7,901 nt of DNA from CAMPJU01 sp046566095 (lineage in GTDB: Bacteria; Pseudomonadota; Gammaproteobacteria; Xanthomonadales; Xanthomonadaceae). The translations under genes were made by a program, and so were the position numbers. The notes under the pieces were generated by a model that had not been told where the DNA came from, ran no database searches, and was given only the letters and a program-made list of their open reading frames with translations. This document shows, in pieces, positions 1 to 5,856 of this stretch (positions within the stretch are counted from its first letter, which is position 1; the number at the start of each line of letters is the position of its first letter). The stretch is taken from assembly GCA_046566095.1 (NCBI GenBank), contig JBKHXI010000080.1:1-7901 (forward strand), in the 5' to 3' direction.

Positions 1-944
1 GCCACGCCGAAGAAGCCGGCTTCCGGATTGATCGCGTACAGCCGCCCGTCCGCGCCCGGGCGCATCCAGCAGATGTCGTCGCCCACGGTCCAGACCTTCC
101 AGCCGGCGCGGCGGTAGCCCTCCGGCGGGATCAGCATCGCCAGGTTGGTCTTGCCGCAGGCCGAGGGGAAGGCGGCGGCGATGTAGTGGGTCTCGCCCTG
201 CGGATCCTCCACGCCGACGATCAGCATGTGCTCGGCCAGCCAGCCCTCGCCGCGCGCCTGGTGCGAGGCGATGCGCAGCGCGTGGCACTTCTTGCCGAGC
301 AGCGCGTTGCCGCCGTAGCCGGAGCCGTACGACTTGATCGCCAGTTCCTCGGGGAAGTGCATGATGAAACGGCGCTCGGGGTCGAGCTCGCCGATCGAGT
401 GCAGGCCCTTCACGAACGAACCATCGCGTTCGATCCGCGCCAGCGCCGGCGCGCCCATCCGGGTCATCAGCCGCATGTTGGCGACCACGTAGGGCGAGTC
501 GGTGATCTCCACGCCGCAGCGCGACAGGGGCGAGTCGATCGGGCCCATGCAGTACGGGATCACGTACAGGGTGCGCCCGCGCATGCAGCCGTCGAACAGC
601 GCGTCCATCTTCGCGTGCGCCTGCGCCGGGTCCATCCAGTGGTTGTTGGGGCCGGCGTCGTCGCGGTCGCGGGTGCAGACGAAGGTCAGGTGCTCGACCC
701 GGGCCACGTCGTCCGGGTCGGAACGGTGCAGGAAGCTGTTCGGATTGGTGTCCGGGTTGAGCCGCTGCAGGGTGCCGTCGGCGAGCATCGCCCCGACCAG
801 GGCAGCGTGCTCGGCCTCGCTGCCGTCGCACCAGTGGACCGCGTCGGGCCGGGTCAGGGCGGCGACTTCGGCGACCCATCGGTTGAGCGCGGCGAGCCTG
901 CTGCCGGCATGCGGGGCTTGGACATCTTTGCTGACGGCGCTCAC
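1..944 (-). CDS. pckG: GTP-dependent phosphoenolpyruvate carboxykinase, N-terminal part (partial at window edge)
   Basis: Catalyses oxaloacetate + GTP to PEP + GDP + CO2 in the cytoplasm, the entry step of gluconeogenesis. Translating the minus strand gives 314 complete residues before the left edge; the family is about 600 residues long, so roughly half is seen. The nucleotide-binding P-loop FPSACGKTN is at residues 259-267, with the reactive family cysteine at 263 and lysine at 265. The second metal/nucleotide motif VGDDICW is at about 287-293. Also seen are GYGGNALLGKKC, AEHMLI (metal-ligand histidine) and the substrate-site segment RSDPDDVARVE. These define the GTP family rather than the ATP family. 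The start is GTG at 944: AAGGA lies 7 nt upstream and the next in-frame ATG falls inside the conserved fold. The following gene on the same strand is the TetR repressor, 137 bp upstream. No strong promoter was found, so regulation is unclear. Confidence 0.96.
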   Translation of the reverse strand, partial: MSAVSKDVQAPHAGSRLAALNRWVAEVAALTRPDAVHWCDGSEAEHAALVGAMLADGTLQRLNPDTNPNSFLHRSDPDDVARVEHLTFVCTRDRDDAGPNNHWMDPAQAHAKMDALFDGCMRGRTLYVIPYCMGPIDSPLSRCGVEITDSPYVVANMRLMTRMGAPALARIERDGSFVKGLHSIGELDPERRFIMHFPEELAIKSYGSGYGGNALLGKKCHALRIASHQARGEGWLAEHMLIVGVEDPQGETHYIAAAFPSACGKTNLAMLIPPEGYRRAGWKVWTVGDDICWMRPGADGRLYAINPEAGFFGV

Positions 945-978
945 GGCAGAATCCTTGTCGATGATTGGTTCCAGCTCG

Positions 979-1059
979 TTCCTGCCAAGGCAGGAATCGG
1001 TTTCATCTTTCCTGTCCGGCACGCCGCGAAGGCCGGAGGGATCCCGGCCTTGGCCGGGA
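979..1059. repeat. Pair of short palindromic hairpins, dispersed-repeat type
   Basis: Two perfect 8-bp inverted repeats with 2-nt centres lie between tetR and pckG. TTCCTGCC-AA-GGCAGGAA is at 979-996 and TCCCGGCC-TT-GGCCGGGA at 1042-1059. Read through on the plus strand they give VPAKAGI and IPALAGT, peptide signatures I associate with dispersed intergenic repeats in Proteobacteria. The rest of the 137-bp gap has no gene. The 1042-1059 hairpin could help end tetR transcription, but no T-tract follows it. The 979-996 hairpin lies in the region expected to hold the pckG promoter or leader. Confidence 0.6.
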
Positions 1060-1081
1060 CCGCGGCGATGCAGGATCGATC

Positions 1082-1708
1082 TCAGTCCGAGGGGATCAGG
1101 GTGGCCATCACGTGCTCGACGTAGGCCTCGAACTCCTCGTGCGGCAGCCGCGCCTGCTGCAGCTGCAGGTTGAGCTGCAGGAAGCCGACGTAGGCCGCGT
1201 ACGCCAGGCGCGCGCGGTGCTGGGCCTCGGTGCGGCTGAGGCCGGCCTGGCGGAAGGACGCGGCGAGGTAGTCGAAGCGGCGCTGCGAGACGCGCTCGAT
1301 CACCGGCCGCACCGCCGGGTGGTCGAGCGCCTTGAGCAGCTCGGAATAGATGATGTGCGACTTGGCCTCGTGCGCGACCAGCTGGAACAGCGCGCGCAGG
1401 CGCTCGCGCGGGTCGGGCACCGCCTCGAGCTGGCCGAACACCTCCTCCTGCTCGACCGTTTCCCAGCGTTCCAGCGCCGCCTGCAGCAGCGCGTCGCGGG
1501 AAGGGAAGTGCCAGTAGAAGCTGCCCTTGGTCACGCCCAGCCTGCGCGCCAGCGGCTCGACCGCCACCGAGGCCACGCCCTGCTCGGCGATCTGGTCCAG
1601 CGCCGCCTGCGCCCAGGCTTCCGCGCTGAGCCGCCCACCGCGCGCCGATGCGTCGGACGGGGAACGCCTGCCGTCTGCGGCAGGCGGATGGGCGGCGGCG
1701 ATCGGCAT
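1082..1708 (-). CDS. TetR/AcrR-family transcriptional repressor
   Basis: A 208-residue DNA-binding protein of typical TetR length (about 190-220). The N-terminal helix-turn-helix covers about residues 29-74. Its recognition segment LARRLGVTKGSFYWHFPSRD (53-72) is close to the family consensus, including the YWHF motif at its end. The C-terminal domain (about 75-208) is helical and rich in Leu/Ala/Gln, as expected for a ligand-binding and dimerisation domain; its ligand cannot be read. The frame is open further upstream to 1858, but that extension is translated REP repeat and is discarded; ATG 1708 is the first start that leaves a compact TetR. There is no ribosome-binding site before it, and a -10-like box lies only 7 nt away, which suggests a leaderless mRNA. 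It is divergent from fadE, and related palindromes lie in both promoters. Repression of itself and fadE, relieved by an acyl-CoA or fatty acid, is an inference from context. Confidence 0.92.
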   Translation of the reverse strand: MPIAAAHPPAADGRRSPSDASARGGRLSAEAWAQAALDQIAEQGVASVAVEPLARRLGVTKGSFYWHFPSRDALLQAALERWETVEQEEVFGQLEAVPDPRERLRALFQLVAHEAKSHIIYSELLKALDHPAVRPVIERVSQRRFDYLAASFRQAGLSRTEAQHRARLAYAAYVGFLQLNLQLQQARLPHEEFEAYVEHVMATLIPSD

Positions 1709-1715
1709 GGGCAGC

Positions 1716-1744
1716 AGTGTAAACCGTACGGTTGCCGGTGGAAA
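1716..1744 (-). promoter_or_regulatory. Putative tetR promoter
   Basis: On the minus strand TTTCCA (1739-1744, 4/6 to the -35 consensus) is followed after 17 nt by TACACT (1716-1721, 4/6 to the -10 consensus). The -10 box is 7 nt from the ATG, so transcription would begin at or very near the start codon. The spacer contains the palindrome at 1722-1733. Confidence 0.45.
1722..1733. promoter_or_regulatory. Putative TetR operator in the tetR promoter
   Basis: AACCGTACGGTT is a perfect 12-bp palindrome immediately upstream of the predicted -10 box of tetR. Its core ACCGTACGGT matches GCCGTATGGT (2071-2080) in the fadE promoter at 8 of 10 positions. TetR-family dimers commonly bind such short palindromes beside their own gene. 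Autorepression is the likely role; binding is inferred. Confidence 0.55.
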
Positions 1745-1795
1745 CGTATGTCTCCGCCCCCGACGCGGGCATCGCAACCGCAGGCAAGGCATCCG

Positions 1796-1879
1796 CCCGT
1801 AGGAGCGCCCCTTGGGCGCGATCCGGGCGTCGGTCGGCTGTGCGGGGATCGCGGGCAAGGCCCGCTCCTACGGGCGGGG
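1796..1879. repeat. REPIN (inverted pair of REP sequences), copy 1
   Basis: An 84-bp element ending in CCCGTAGGAGCG and its reverse complement CGCTCCTACGGG. Each half is a REP hairpin: GCGCCC-CTT-GGGCGC at 1805-1819 and, inverted, GCGGGC-AAG-GCCCGC at 1851-1865. The GTAGGAGCG core is typical of REP sequences in Pseudomonas and Xanthomonadaceae, which RAYT-type transposases are thought to mobilise. The 51 bp between the tetR promoter and this copy (1745-1795) show nothing recognisable. Confidence 0.85.
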
Positions 1880-1914
1880 CCGGGCCGGTCGGGCCCGATT
1901 CCGCGCCCACGATT

Positions 1915-1998
1915 CCCGTAGGAGCGCCCCTTGGGCGCGACCCGGGCGTCGGCCGGCTGTGCGGGGATCGCGGGCAAGGCCCGCTCCTACGGGCGGGG
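1915..1998. repeat. REPIN, copy 2
   Basis: A second 84-bp element in the same orientation, offset 119 bp from copy 1. It differs at only two positions (T1822 to C1941 and T1834 to C1953, both in the part between the two stems). The copies are separated by 35 bp that are not repeated. Such high identity points to recent duplication or gene conversion. Confidence 0.85.
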
Positions 1999-2023
1999 GA
2001 GGGGTGGTCGGGTGGTGGTGGGG
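1991..2023 (+). other. Putative G-quadruplex-forming run
   Basis: The plus strand has G-runs of 3, 5, 4, 3 and 4 separated by loops of 1, 1, 5 and 7 nt (1991-1993, 1995-1999, 2001-2004, 2010-2012, 2020-2023). This satisfies the usual four-run pattern with loops of 1-7 nt. It begins inside the end of REPIN copy 2 and finishes 15 bp before the fadE -35 box, on the non-template strand for fadE. Confidence 0.45.
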
Positions 2024-2038
2024 TCGGCGCAGGGATCG

Positions 2039-2068
2039 TTGACAGCAGCGTTCAGGCAGCACCATACT
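2039..2068 (+). promoter_or_regulatory. Putative sigma-70 promoter of fadE
   Basis: TTGACA (2039-2044) is a perfect -35 box, followed after 18 nt by CATACT (2063-2068, 4/6 to the -10 consensus). Start of transcription is predicted near 2075, giving a leader of about 125 nt before the fadE ATG. In so GC-rich a sequence a perfect TTGACA is notable. It lies in the divergent region at a sensible distance from the gene. Confidence 0.6.
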
Positions 2069-2080
2069 TTGCCGTATGGT
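2061..2080. promoter_or_regulatory. Putative TetR operator over the fadE -10 box
   Basis: ACCATAC (2061-2067) and GTATGGT (2074-2080) form a perfect 7-bp inverted repeat with a 6-bp spacer. The repeat covers the predicted -10 box and start point. Its right half resembles the 12-bp palindrome at the tetR promoter. A bound dimer here would block RNA polymerase. The divergent TetR is the obvious candidate, by inference. Confidence 0.6.
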
Positions 2081-2199
2081 CGGGCGATGGCGGCGCGCCG
2101 GGCCGGCCGGGGCTGCGACCGGTCGCTGCGTTAGGCTGCCGTCATCCCGGCTGCACTGCAGCATGCAAGAGGGCGGCCATCCGCCCGCGGAGCGCGTCC

Positions 2200-4674
2200 A
2201 TGGATCATGCCAGCCCCTTCCTGGTCTTCCTGCTGGTCTCGGGCATCGCCGCCTACCACCGCTGGCGGCTGGCGACCTGGGCCGCGGCGACCGCCTCGGC
2301 GCTGGTGGCCGCCTGGCTGCTGGGCGCCGGTACCGCCGCGACCGTGGCCGCGGGCCTGCTGCTGGCGCTGGTCGCGCTGCCGCTGCTGCTGCCCGCGATC
2401 CGCAAGCCCTACATCACCGCGCCGCTGCTGCGCTTCTACACCAGGATCCTGCCGCCGCTGTCGGAAACCGAGCGGGTGGCGCTGGAGTCGGGCACGGTCG
2501 GCTTCGAGGGCGAGCTGTTCTCCGGGCGCCCGGACTGGCAGCGCCTGCTGTCGCAACCCGCGCCGGTGCTGTCCGACGAGGAGCAGGCCTTCCTCGACGG
2601 CCCGGTCGAGCAGCTGTGCCGGATGGTCGACGACTGGCAGATCACCCACGTCCACGCCGACCTGCCGCCGGAGCTGTGGGACTTCCTCAAGCGCGAGCGC
2701 TTCTTCGGGATGATCATCCCGAAGGAGTACGGCGGGCTCGGCTTCTCGGCCTTCGCCCACCACCGGGTGATCCAGAAGATCGCCTCGATCTCGACCGTGG
2801 TCAGCTCCACTGTCGGCGTGCCCAACTCGCTGGGCCCGGGCGAGCTGCTGATGCACTACGGCACCGAGGAGCAGAAGCAGCACTACCTGCCGCGGCTGGC
2901 GGACGGGCGCGAGGTGCCCTGCTTCGCCCTGACCGGTCCGTTCGCCGGCTCCGACGCCACGTCGATCCCCGACTACGGCATCGTCTGCATGGGCGAATGG
3001 AACGGCGCCCACGTGGTCGGGGTGAAGCTGACCTTCGAGAAGCGCTACATCACCCTGGCGCCGGTGGCGACCGTCATCGGCCTGGCGTTCCGCATGTACG
3101 ACCCGGACGGCCTGATCGGCGACACCACCGACATCGGCATCACCCTGGCGCTGCTGCCGCGCGACACGCCCGGCGTGGAGGTAGGCCGCCGCCATTTCCC
3201 GCTCAACTCGCCGTTCCAGAACGGGCCGGTCGAGGGCCGCGAGGTGTTCATACCGCTCGGCCAGCTGATCGGCGGCGAGGACTTCGCCGGCCAGGGCTGG
3301 CGGATGCTGGTCGAATGCCTGTCGGTGGGCCGCGCCATCACCCTGCCCTCCACCGCCAGCGGCGGCGCCAGGATCGGCGCGATCGCGACCGGCGCCTACG
3401 CGCGCATCCGCAAGCAGTTCGGGCTGTCGATCGGGCGCTTCGAGGGGGTGGCCGAGGCGCTGGCGCGGATCGCCGGCAAGGCCTATGCGATCAGCGCGCT
3501 GGCCGAAGCCACCGCTTCGGCCGTCGACCGCGGCGAGAAGCCGGCGGTGCCCTCGGCCATCGCCAAGTACCACTGCACCGAGATGGGCCGCGACGTGGTG
3601 ATCGACGCGATGGACGTGCACGGCGGCAAGGGCATCGTCCTGGGCCCGCGCAACTACCTGGGCCGCGCCTGGCAGGCGACCCCGATCTCGATCACGGTCG
3701 AGGGCGCCAACATCATGACCCGCTCGCTGATGATCTTCGGCCAGGGCGCCATCCTGTGCCACCCGTGGGTGCTCAAGGAAATGAAGGCGGCGATGCTGCC
3801 GGACGAGGCGCAGCGGCTGGAGGAGTTCGACCGCAACCTGTTCGGCCACATCGGCTTCGCGCTGTCCAACGCCGTGCGCAGCCTGTGGTTCGGCCTGACC
3901 GCCGCGCGCGTCGGCAAGGCCCCGGGCGACGGCTACACCCGCCGCTACTACCGCAAGCTCAACCGCTATTCGGCGGTGCTGGCGCTGTGCGCGGACACCT
4001 CGATGCTGCTGCTGGGCGGCAAGCTCAAGTTCAAGGAATCGCTGTCCGGGCGCCTGGGCGACGTGCTCAGCCACCTGTACATCGCCAGCGCCATGCTCAA
4101 GCGCTACGAGGACCAGGGCCGCCCGGTCGGCGACCGGCCGCTGCTGGCCTGGGCCTTCCACGACAGCGTGCACCGGATGGAGACCGCGCTGTCGGCGGCG
4201 CTGCGCAACTTCCCGATCCGCCCGGTCGGCTGGCTGCTGTGGCTGCTGGTGTTCCCGCTCGGCCGCCGCGCCCAGGCCCCGAGCGACCGCCTCGGCCACA
4301 AGGCCGCCAGCCTGCTGATGTCGCCGGGCGACGCGCGCGACCGGCTCGCCGAGGGCGTGTTCACTACCCCCGGCGCGAACAATCCAGCCGGGCGGGTCAA
4401 CAGCTACCTGCCGAAGGTGATCCTGGCCGAACCGGTCGAGCGCAAGTTCATGAAGGCGCTCAAGCACAGCGGCATCGAGGCCCTGGACTTCGGCGCACAG
4501 CTGGACGAGGGCGTGCGCGAGGGCTGGATCACCGCCGACGAACGCGCCCAGCTCGAGGAACTGCGCGAGATGACCCTGGACGCGATCACGGTCGACGACT
4601 TCGAGGCCTGGGAACTGCGCGCGGCCCCCTACTACCGCGAGCAGCTGGCCGCGGCCCGGCGCGCGGCCGCCTGA
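2200..4674 (+). CDS. fadE: Membrane-associated acyl-CoA dehydrogenase FadE
   Basis: An 824-residue FAD-dependent enzyme that oxidises acyl-CoA to trans-2-enoyl-CoA, the first step of beta-oxidation. Length is close to E. coli FadE (814). The N-terminus carries two or three hydrophobic segments (about residues 5-18, 25-43, 46-66), which should hold it at the inner membrane. The dehydrogenase core follows: FFGMIIPKEYGGLGFSAF (about 168-185), CFALTGPFAGSD (241-252), the AGQGWRMLVECLSVGR segment, and ITVEGANIMTRSLMIFGQGA (498-517), where E501 is the likely catalytic base by alignment with the family YEGT motif. The C-terminal region (about 520-800) matches the bacterial FadE-specific domain (DUF1974 type). 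ATG 2200 is chosen because GGAG lies 7 nt upstream and the N-terminus then resembles known FadE; the frame stays open to 1732 only by reading through repeats. It is monocistronic and divergent from tetR, whose product probably regulates it. Confidence 0.96.
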   Translation: MDHASPFLVFLLVSGIAAYHRWRLATWAAATASALVAAWLLGAGTAATVAAGLLLALVALPLLLPAIRKPYITAPLLRFYTRILPPLSETERVALESGTVGFEGELFSGRPDWQRLLSQPAPVLSDEEQAFLDGPVEQLCRMVDDWQITHVHADLPPELWDFLKRERFFGMIIPKEYGGLGFSAFAHHRVIQKIASISTVVSSTVGVPNSLGPGELLMHYGTEEQKQHYLPRLADGREVPCFALTGPFAGSDATSIPDYGIVCMGEWNGAHVVGVKLTFEKRYITLAPVATVIGLAFRMYDPDGLIGDTTDIGITLALLPRDTPGVEVGRRHFPLNSPFQNGPVEGREVFIPLGQLIGGEDFAGQGWRMLVECLSVGRAITLPSTASGGARIGAIATGAYARIRKQFGLSIGRFEGVAEALARIAGKAYAISALAEATASAVDRGEKPAVPSAIAKYHCTEMGRDVVIDAMDVHGGKGIVLGPRNYLGRAWQATPISITVEGANIMTRSLMIFGQGAILCHPWVLKEMKAAMLPDEAQRLEEFDRNLFGHIGFALSNAVRSLWFGLTAARVGKAPGDGYTRRYYRKLNRYSAVLALCADTSMLLLGGKLKFKESLSGRLGDVLSHLYIASAMLKRYEDQGRPVGDRPLLAWAFHDSVHRMETALSAALRNFPIRPVGWLLWLLVFPLGRRAQAPSDRLGHKAASLLMSPGDARDRLAEGVFTTPGANNPAGRVNSYLPKVILAEPVERKFMKALKHSGIEALDFGAQLDEGVREGWITADERAQLEELREMTLDAITVDDFEAWELRAAPYYREQLAAARRAAA

Positions 4675-4681
4675 CCCCGGC

Positions 4682-4705
4682 GGCGCAGCCTGCGCGCGCT
4701 GCGCC
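4682..4705 (+). terminator. GC-rich hairpin after fadE, possible terminator
   Basis: GGCGCAGC (4682-4689) pairs perfectly with GCTGCGCC (4698-4705) across an 8-nt loop, starting 8 nt after the fadE stop. No T-tract follows, so this is not a classical intrinsic terminator. It may instead protect the mRNA 3' end or assist Rho-dependent ending. Confidence 0.4.
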
Positions 4706-4733
4706 AGGCGCGCGGCGCCCGCTGCGCCCACGA

Positions 4734-4882
4734 CCCTGCCGCCCAGAACCCTGCCGCACAGGATCTGCCGCTCGGAACCCTGCCGCTCGGAACCCTGCGG
4801 CTCGGAACGCTGCCGCTCGGAAGCCTGCCGCTCGGAAGCCTGCCGCTCAGAACCCTGTCGTACAGCACCCTGTCGTACAGCA
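4734..4882. repeat. 15-bp minisatellite, about 10 units
   Basis: Ten consecutive units of about 15 bp with the consensus CCCTGCCGCTCGGAA. Units 4-8 (4778-4852) are nearly identical. Units 9 and 10 (4853-4882) are an identical variant, CCCTGTCGTACAGCA, containing the inverted repeat CTGT-CGT-ACAG. One unit near the fadE side has lost a base. The next unit begins CCCTGTCGTC and runs directly into the dispersed inverted repeat at 4886. It lies between convergent genes. No gene is supported here: open frames on both strands exist only because 15 is a multiple of three. Confidence 0.9.
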
Positions 4883-4885
4883 CCC

Positions 4886-4966
4886 TGTCGTCCCGAGCGC
4901 AGCGAGGGACCTGCTTCCCGGGCCTCCGGGCATATCCAGCAGATTCCTCACTGCGTTCGGAATGAC
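4886..4966. repeat. Dispersed inverted-repeat element, diverged copy
   Basis: The left arm (4886-4916) is identical over 31 bp to 7283-7313. The right arm (4937-4966) is its reverse complement with about 24 of 30 positions matching. The 20-nt loop contains CCCGGGCCTCCGGG. On the minus strand it translates to SERSEES and RCARDD, signatures I recognise from widespread bacterial intergenic repeats. It begins 5 bp beyond the phosphoesterase stop codon, so it could also serve as a hairpin terminator for that operon. Confidence 0.8.
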
Positions 4967-4971
4967 AAGGG

Positions 4972-5856
4972 CTACCGGTCGGCGCCCGACTCCGCCGCAC
5001 CGGCAGCGGGGCCCTGCATGCGCAGGGTCAGGCGCGAGATCTCCGGCGGCACCCGGAACCGCATCGGCAGGATGCTGGTGCCGAGCCCGGGCGAGACGAA
5101 CAGGTGCCGGCCGTCCTCGACGTAGTGTCCTCGGATCCAGGGCGTGCCCACCCGCGGGTCGACCAGCGGCGCGAAGCTGACCTGCCCGCCATGGGTATGC
5201 CCGGCCACCAGCAGTGAGGCGCGCGCCGGCACCAGCGCGAACACGTCTGGGTGGTGGCTGAGCGCCAGCACCGGCGCGCCGTCGTCCGGGATGCCGGCGA
5301 ACGCCGCCGCCACGTCGGGCCGCCCCTCCCACAGGTCGCCGATCCCGGCCAGCCACAGCCGGCAGCCATCCAGCTGCACGGGCAGCGAGCGGTTGTCGAT
5401 CATGCGCACGCCCGCCGCCTCGAACGCGTGCGCGACCCGCTCTCCGCCTTTCCACCAGTCGTGGTTGCCGAGCACGCCGTAGACCGGCTTGGCGGCGGCC
5501 AGCCGGCGCAGCCGCGCGGCCACCTGTTCGGGCGGCACGTAGGACCCGAGGAACACGCTCAGGATCAGGTAGTCGCCGGCGAGCAGCACCAGGTCCGCAT
5601 CGCCCGCCGCGACCGTGGCGACGATCCTGTCGAGCTTGTCGAGGCCGTTGTGCGGCGAGCCGGTGTGGATGTCGGCCAGCACGTCCACCCGCAGGCCGTC
5701 GCACTCCGGCGTCCAGCCGGGCAGCGCCAGCAGCTGGTCGCGCTCGACCAGCTGCGCCGGCTCGCGCACGAAGGCCTGCACGCAGAAGCCCAGCACCAGC
5801 GCGGCCGCCAGCCACGCACCGCCCTGCCACAACCTTCGGCGCCACTGCCAGCGCAT
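4972..5856 (-). CDS. Membrane-anchored metallophosphoesterase (YkuE/YaeI-like)
   Basis: A 294-residue calcineurin-like phosphoesterase. An arginine-rich start (MRWQWRRRL) precedes one hydrophobic segment (about 12-30), giving an uncleaved anchor or signal with the catalytic domain probably outside the cytoplasm. The dimetal-site motifs occur in order: ADIHTG (D62, H64), AGDY (D95), GNHDWW (N131, H132, D133), SHHPD (200-204) and GHTHGGQ (H220, H222). No metal ligand is missing. The order and the GHTHGGQ ending resemble the YkuE/YaeI group, whose substrates include phosphodiesters and UDP-diacylglucosamine-like lipids; the substrate here cannot be read. ATG 5856 shares its A with the TGA of the upstream transporter (TGATG), so translation is probably coupled. 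The frame stays open upstream to 7404, but this is only a shadow under the transporter gene. The stop is TAG at 4972. Confidence 0.92.
   Translation of the reverse strand: MRWQWRRRLWQGGAWLAAALVLGFCVQAFVREPAQLVERDQLLALPGWTPECDGLRVDVLADIHTGSPHNGLDKLDRIVATVAAGDADLVLLAGDYLILSVFLGSYVPPEQVAARLRRLAAAKPVYGVLGNHDWWKGGERVAHAFEAAGVRMIDNRSLPVQLDGCRLWLAGIGDLWEGRPDVAAAFAGIPDDGAPVLALSHHPDVFALVPARASLLVAGHTHGGQVSFAPLVDPRVGTPWIRGHYVEDGRHLFVSPGLGTSILPMRFRVPPEISRLTLRMQGPAAGAAESGADR

Noticed and set aside
961..988. pckG promoter TTGGCA-N16-AATCAT on the minus strand
   Set aside because: The predicted start would fall inside the AAGGA ribosome-binding site, and the -35 match comes from the palindrome, so it is not convincing.
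186..1124. Plus-strand frames of 312 and 223 codons across pckG
   Set aside because: The minus strand encodes unmistakable GTP-PEPCK motifs, so these are antisense shadows.
1531..2164. Several small open frames within the tetR-fadE intergenic region
   Set aside because: They translate the two REPIN copies, with repeated strings such as GIAGKARSYGRG, and have no independent support.
1732..2199. A 156-residue N-terminal extension of FadE
   Set aside because: It translates the REPINs and promoter region; ATG 2200 has a good ribosome-binding site and gives the normal family length.
2131..4731. An 866-codon open frame antisense to fadE
   Set aside because: It is a shadow of fadE caused by high GC and codon-position bias. 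It is low-complexity (Gln/Arg/Ala/Val-rich), has no domain, and the sense frame is clearly FadE.
4734..4882. Possible CRISPR array
   Set aside because: The 15-bp units are directly contiguous with no unique spacers, and no cas gene is present.
2076..5180. A 1034-codon plus-strand frame overlapping fadE and the minisatellite
   Set aside because: Out-of-frame reading of fadE gives an Arg/Ala/Gly-rich string with no fold, and the tail only reads through the 15-bp repeats.
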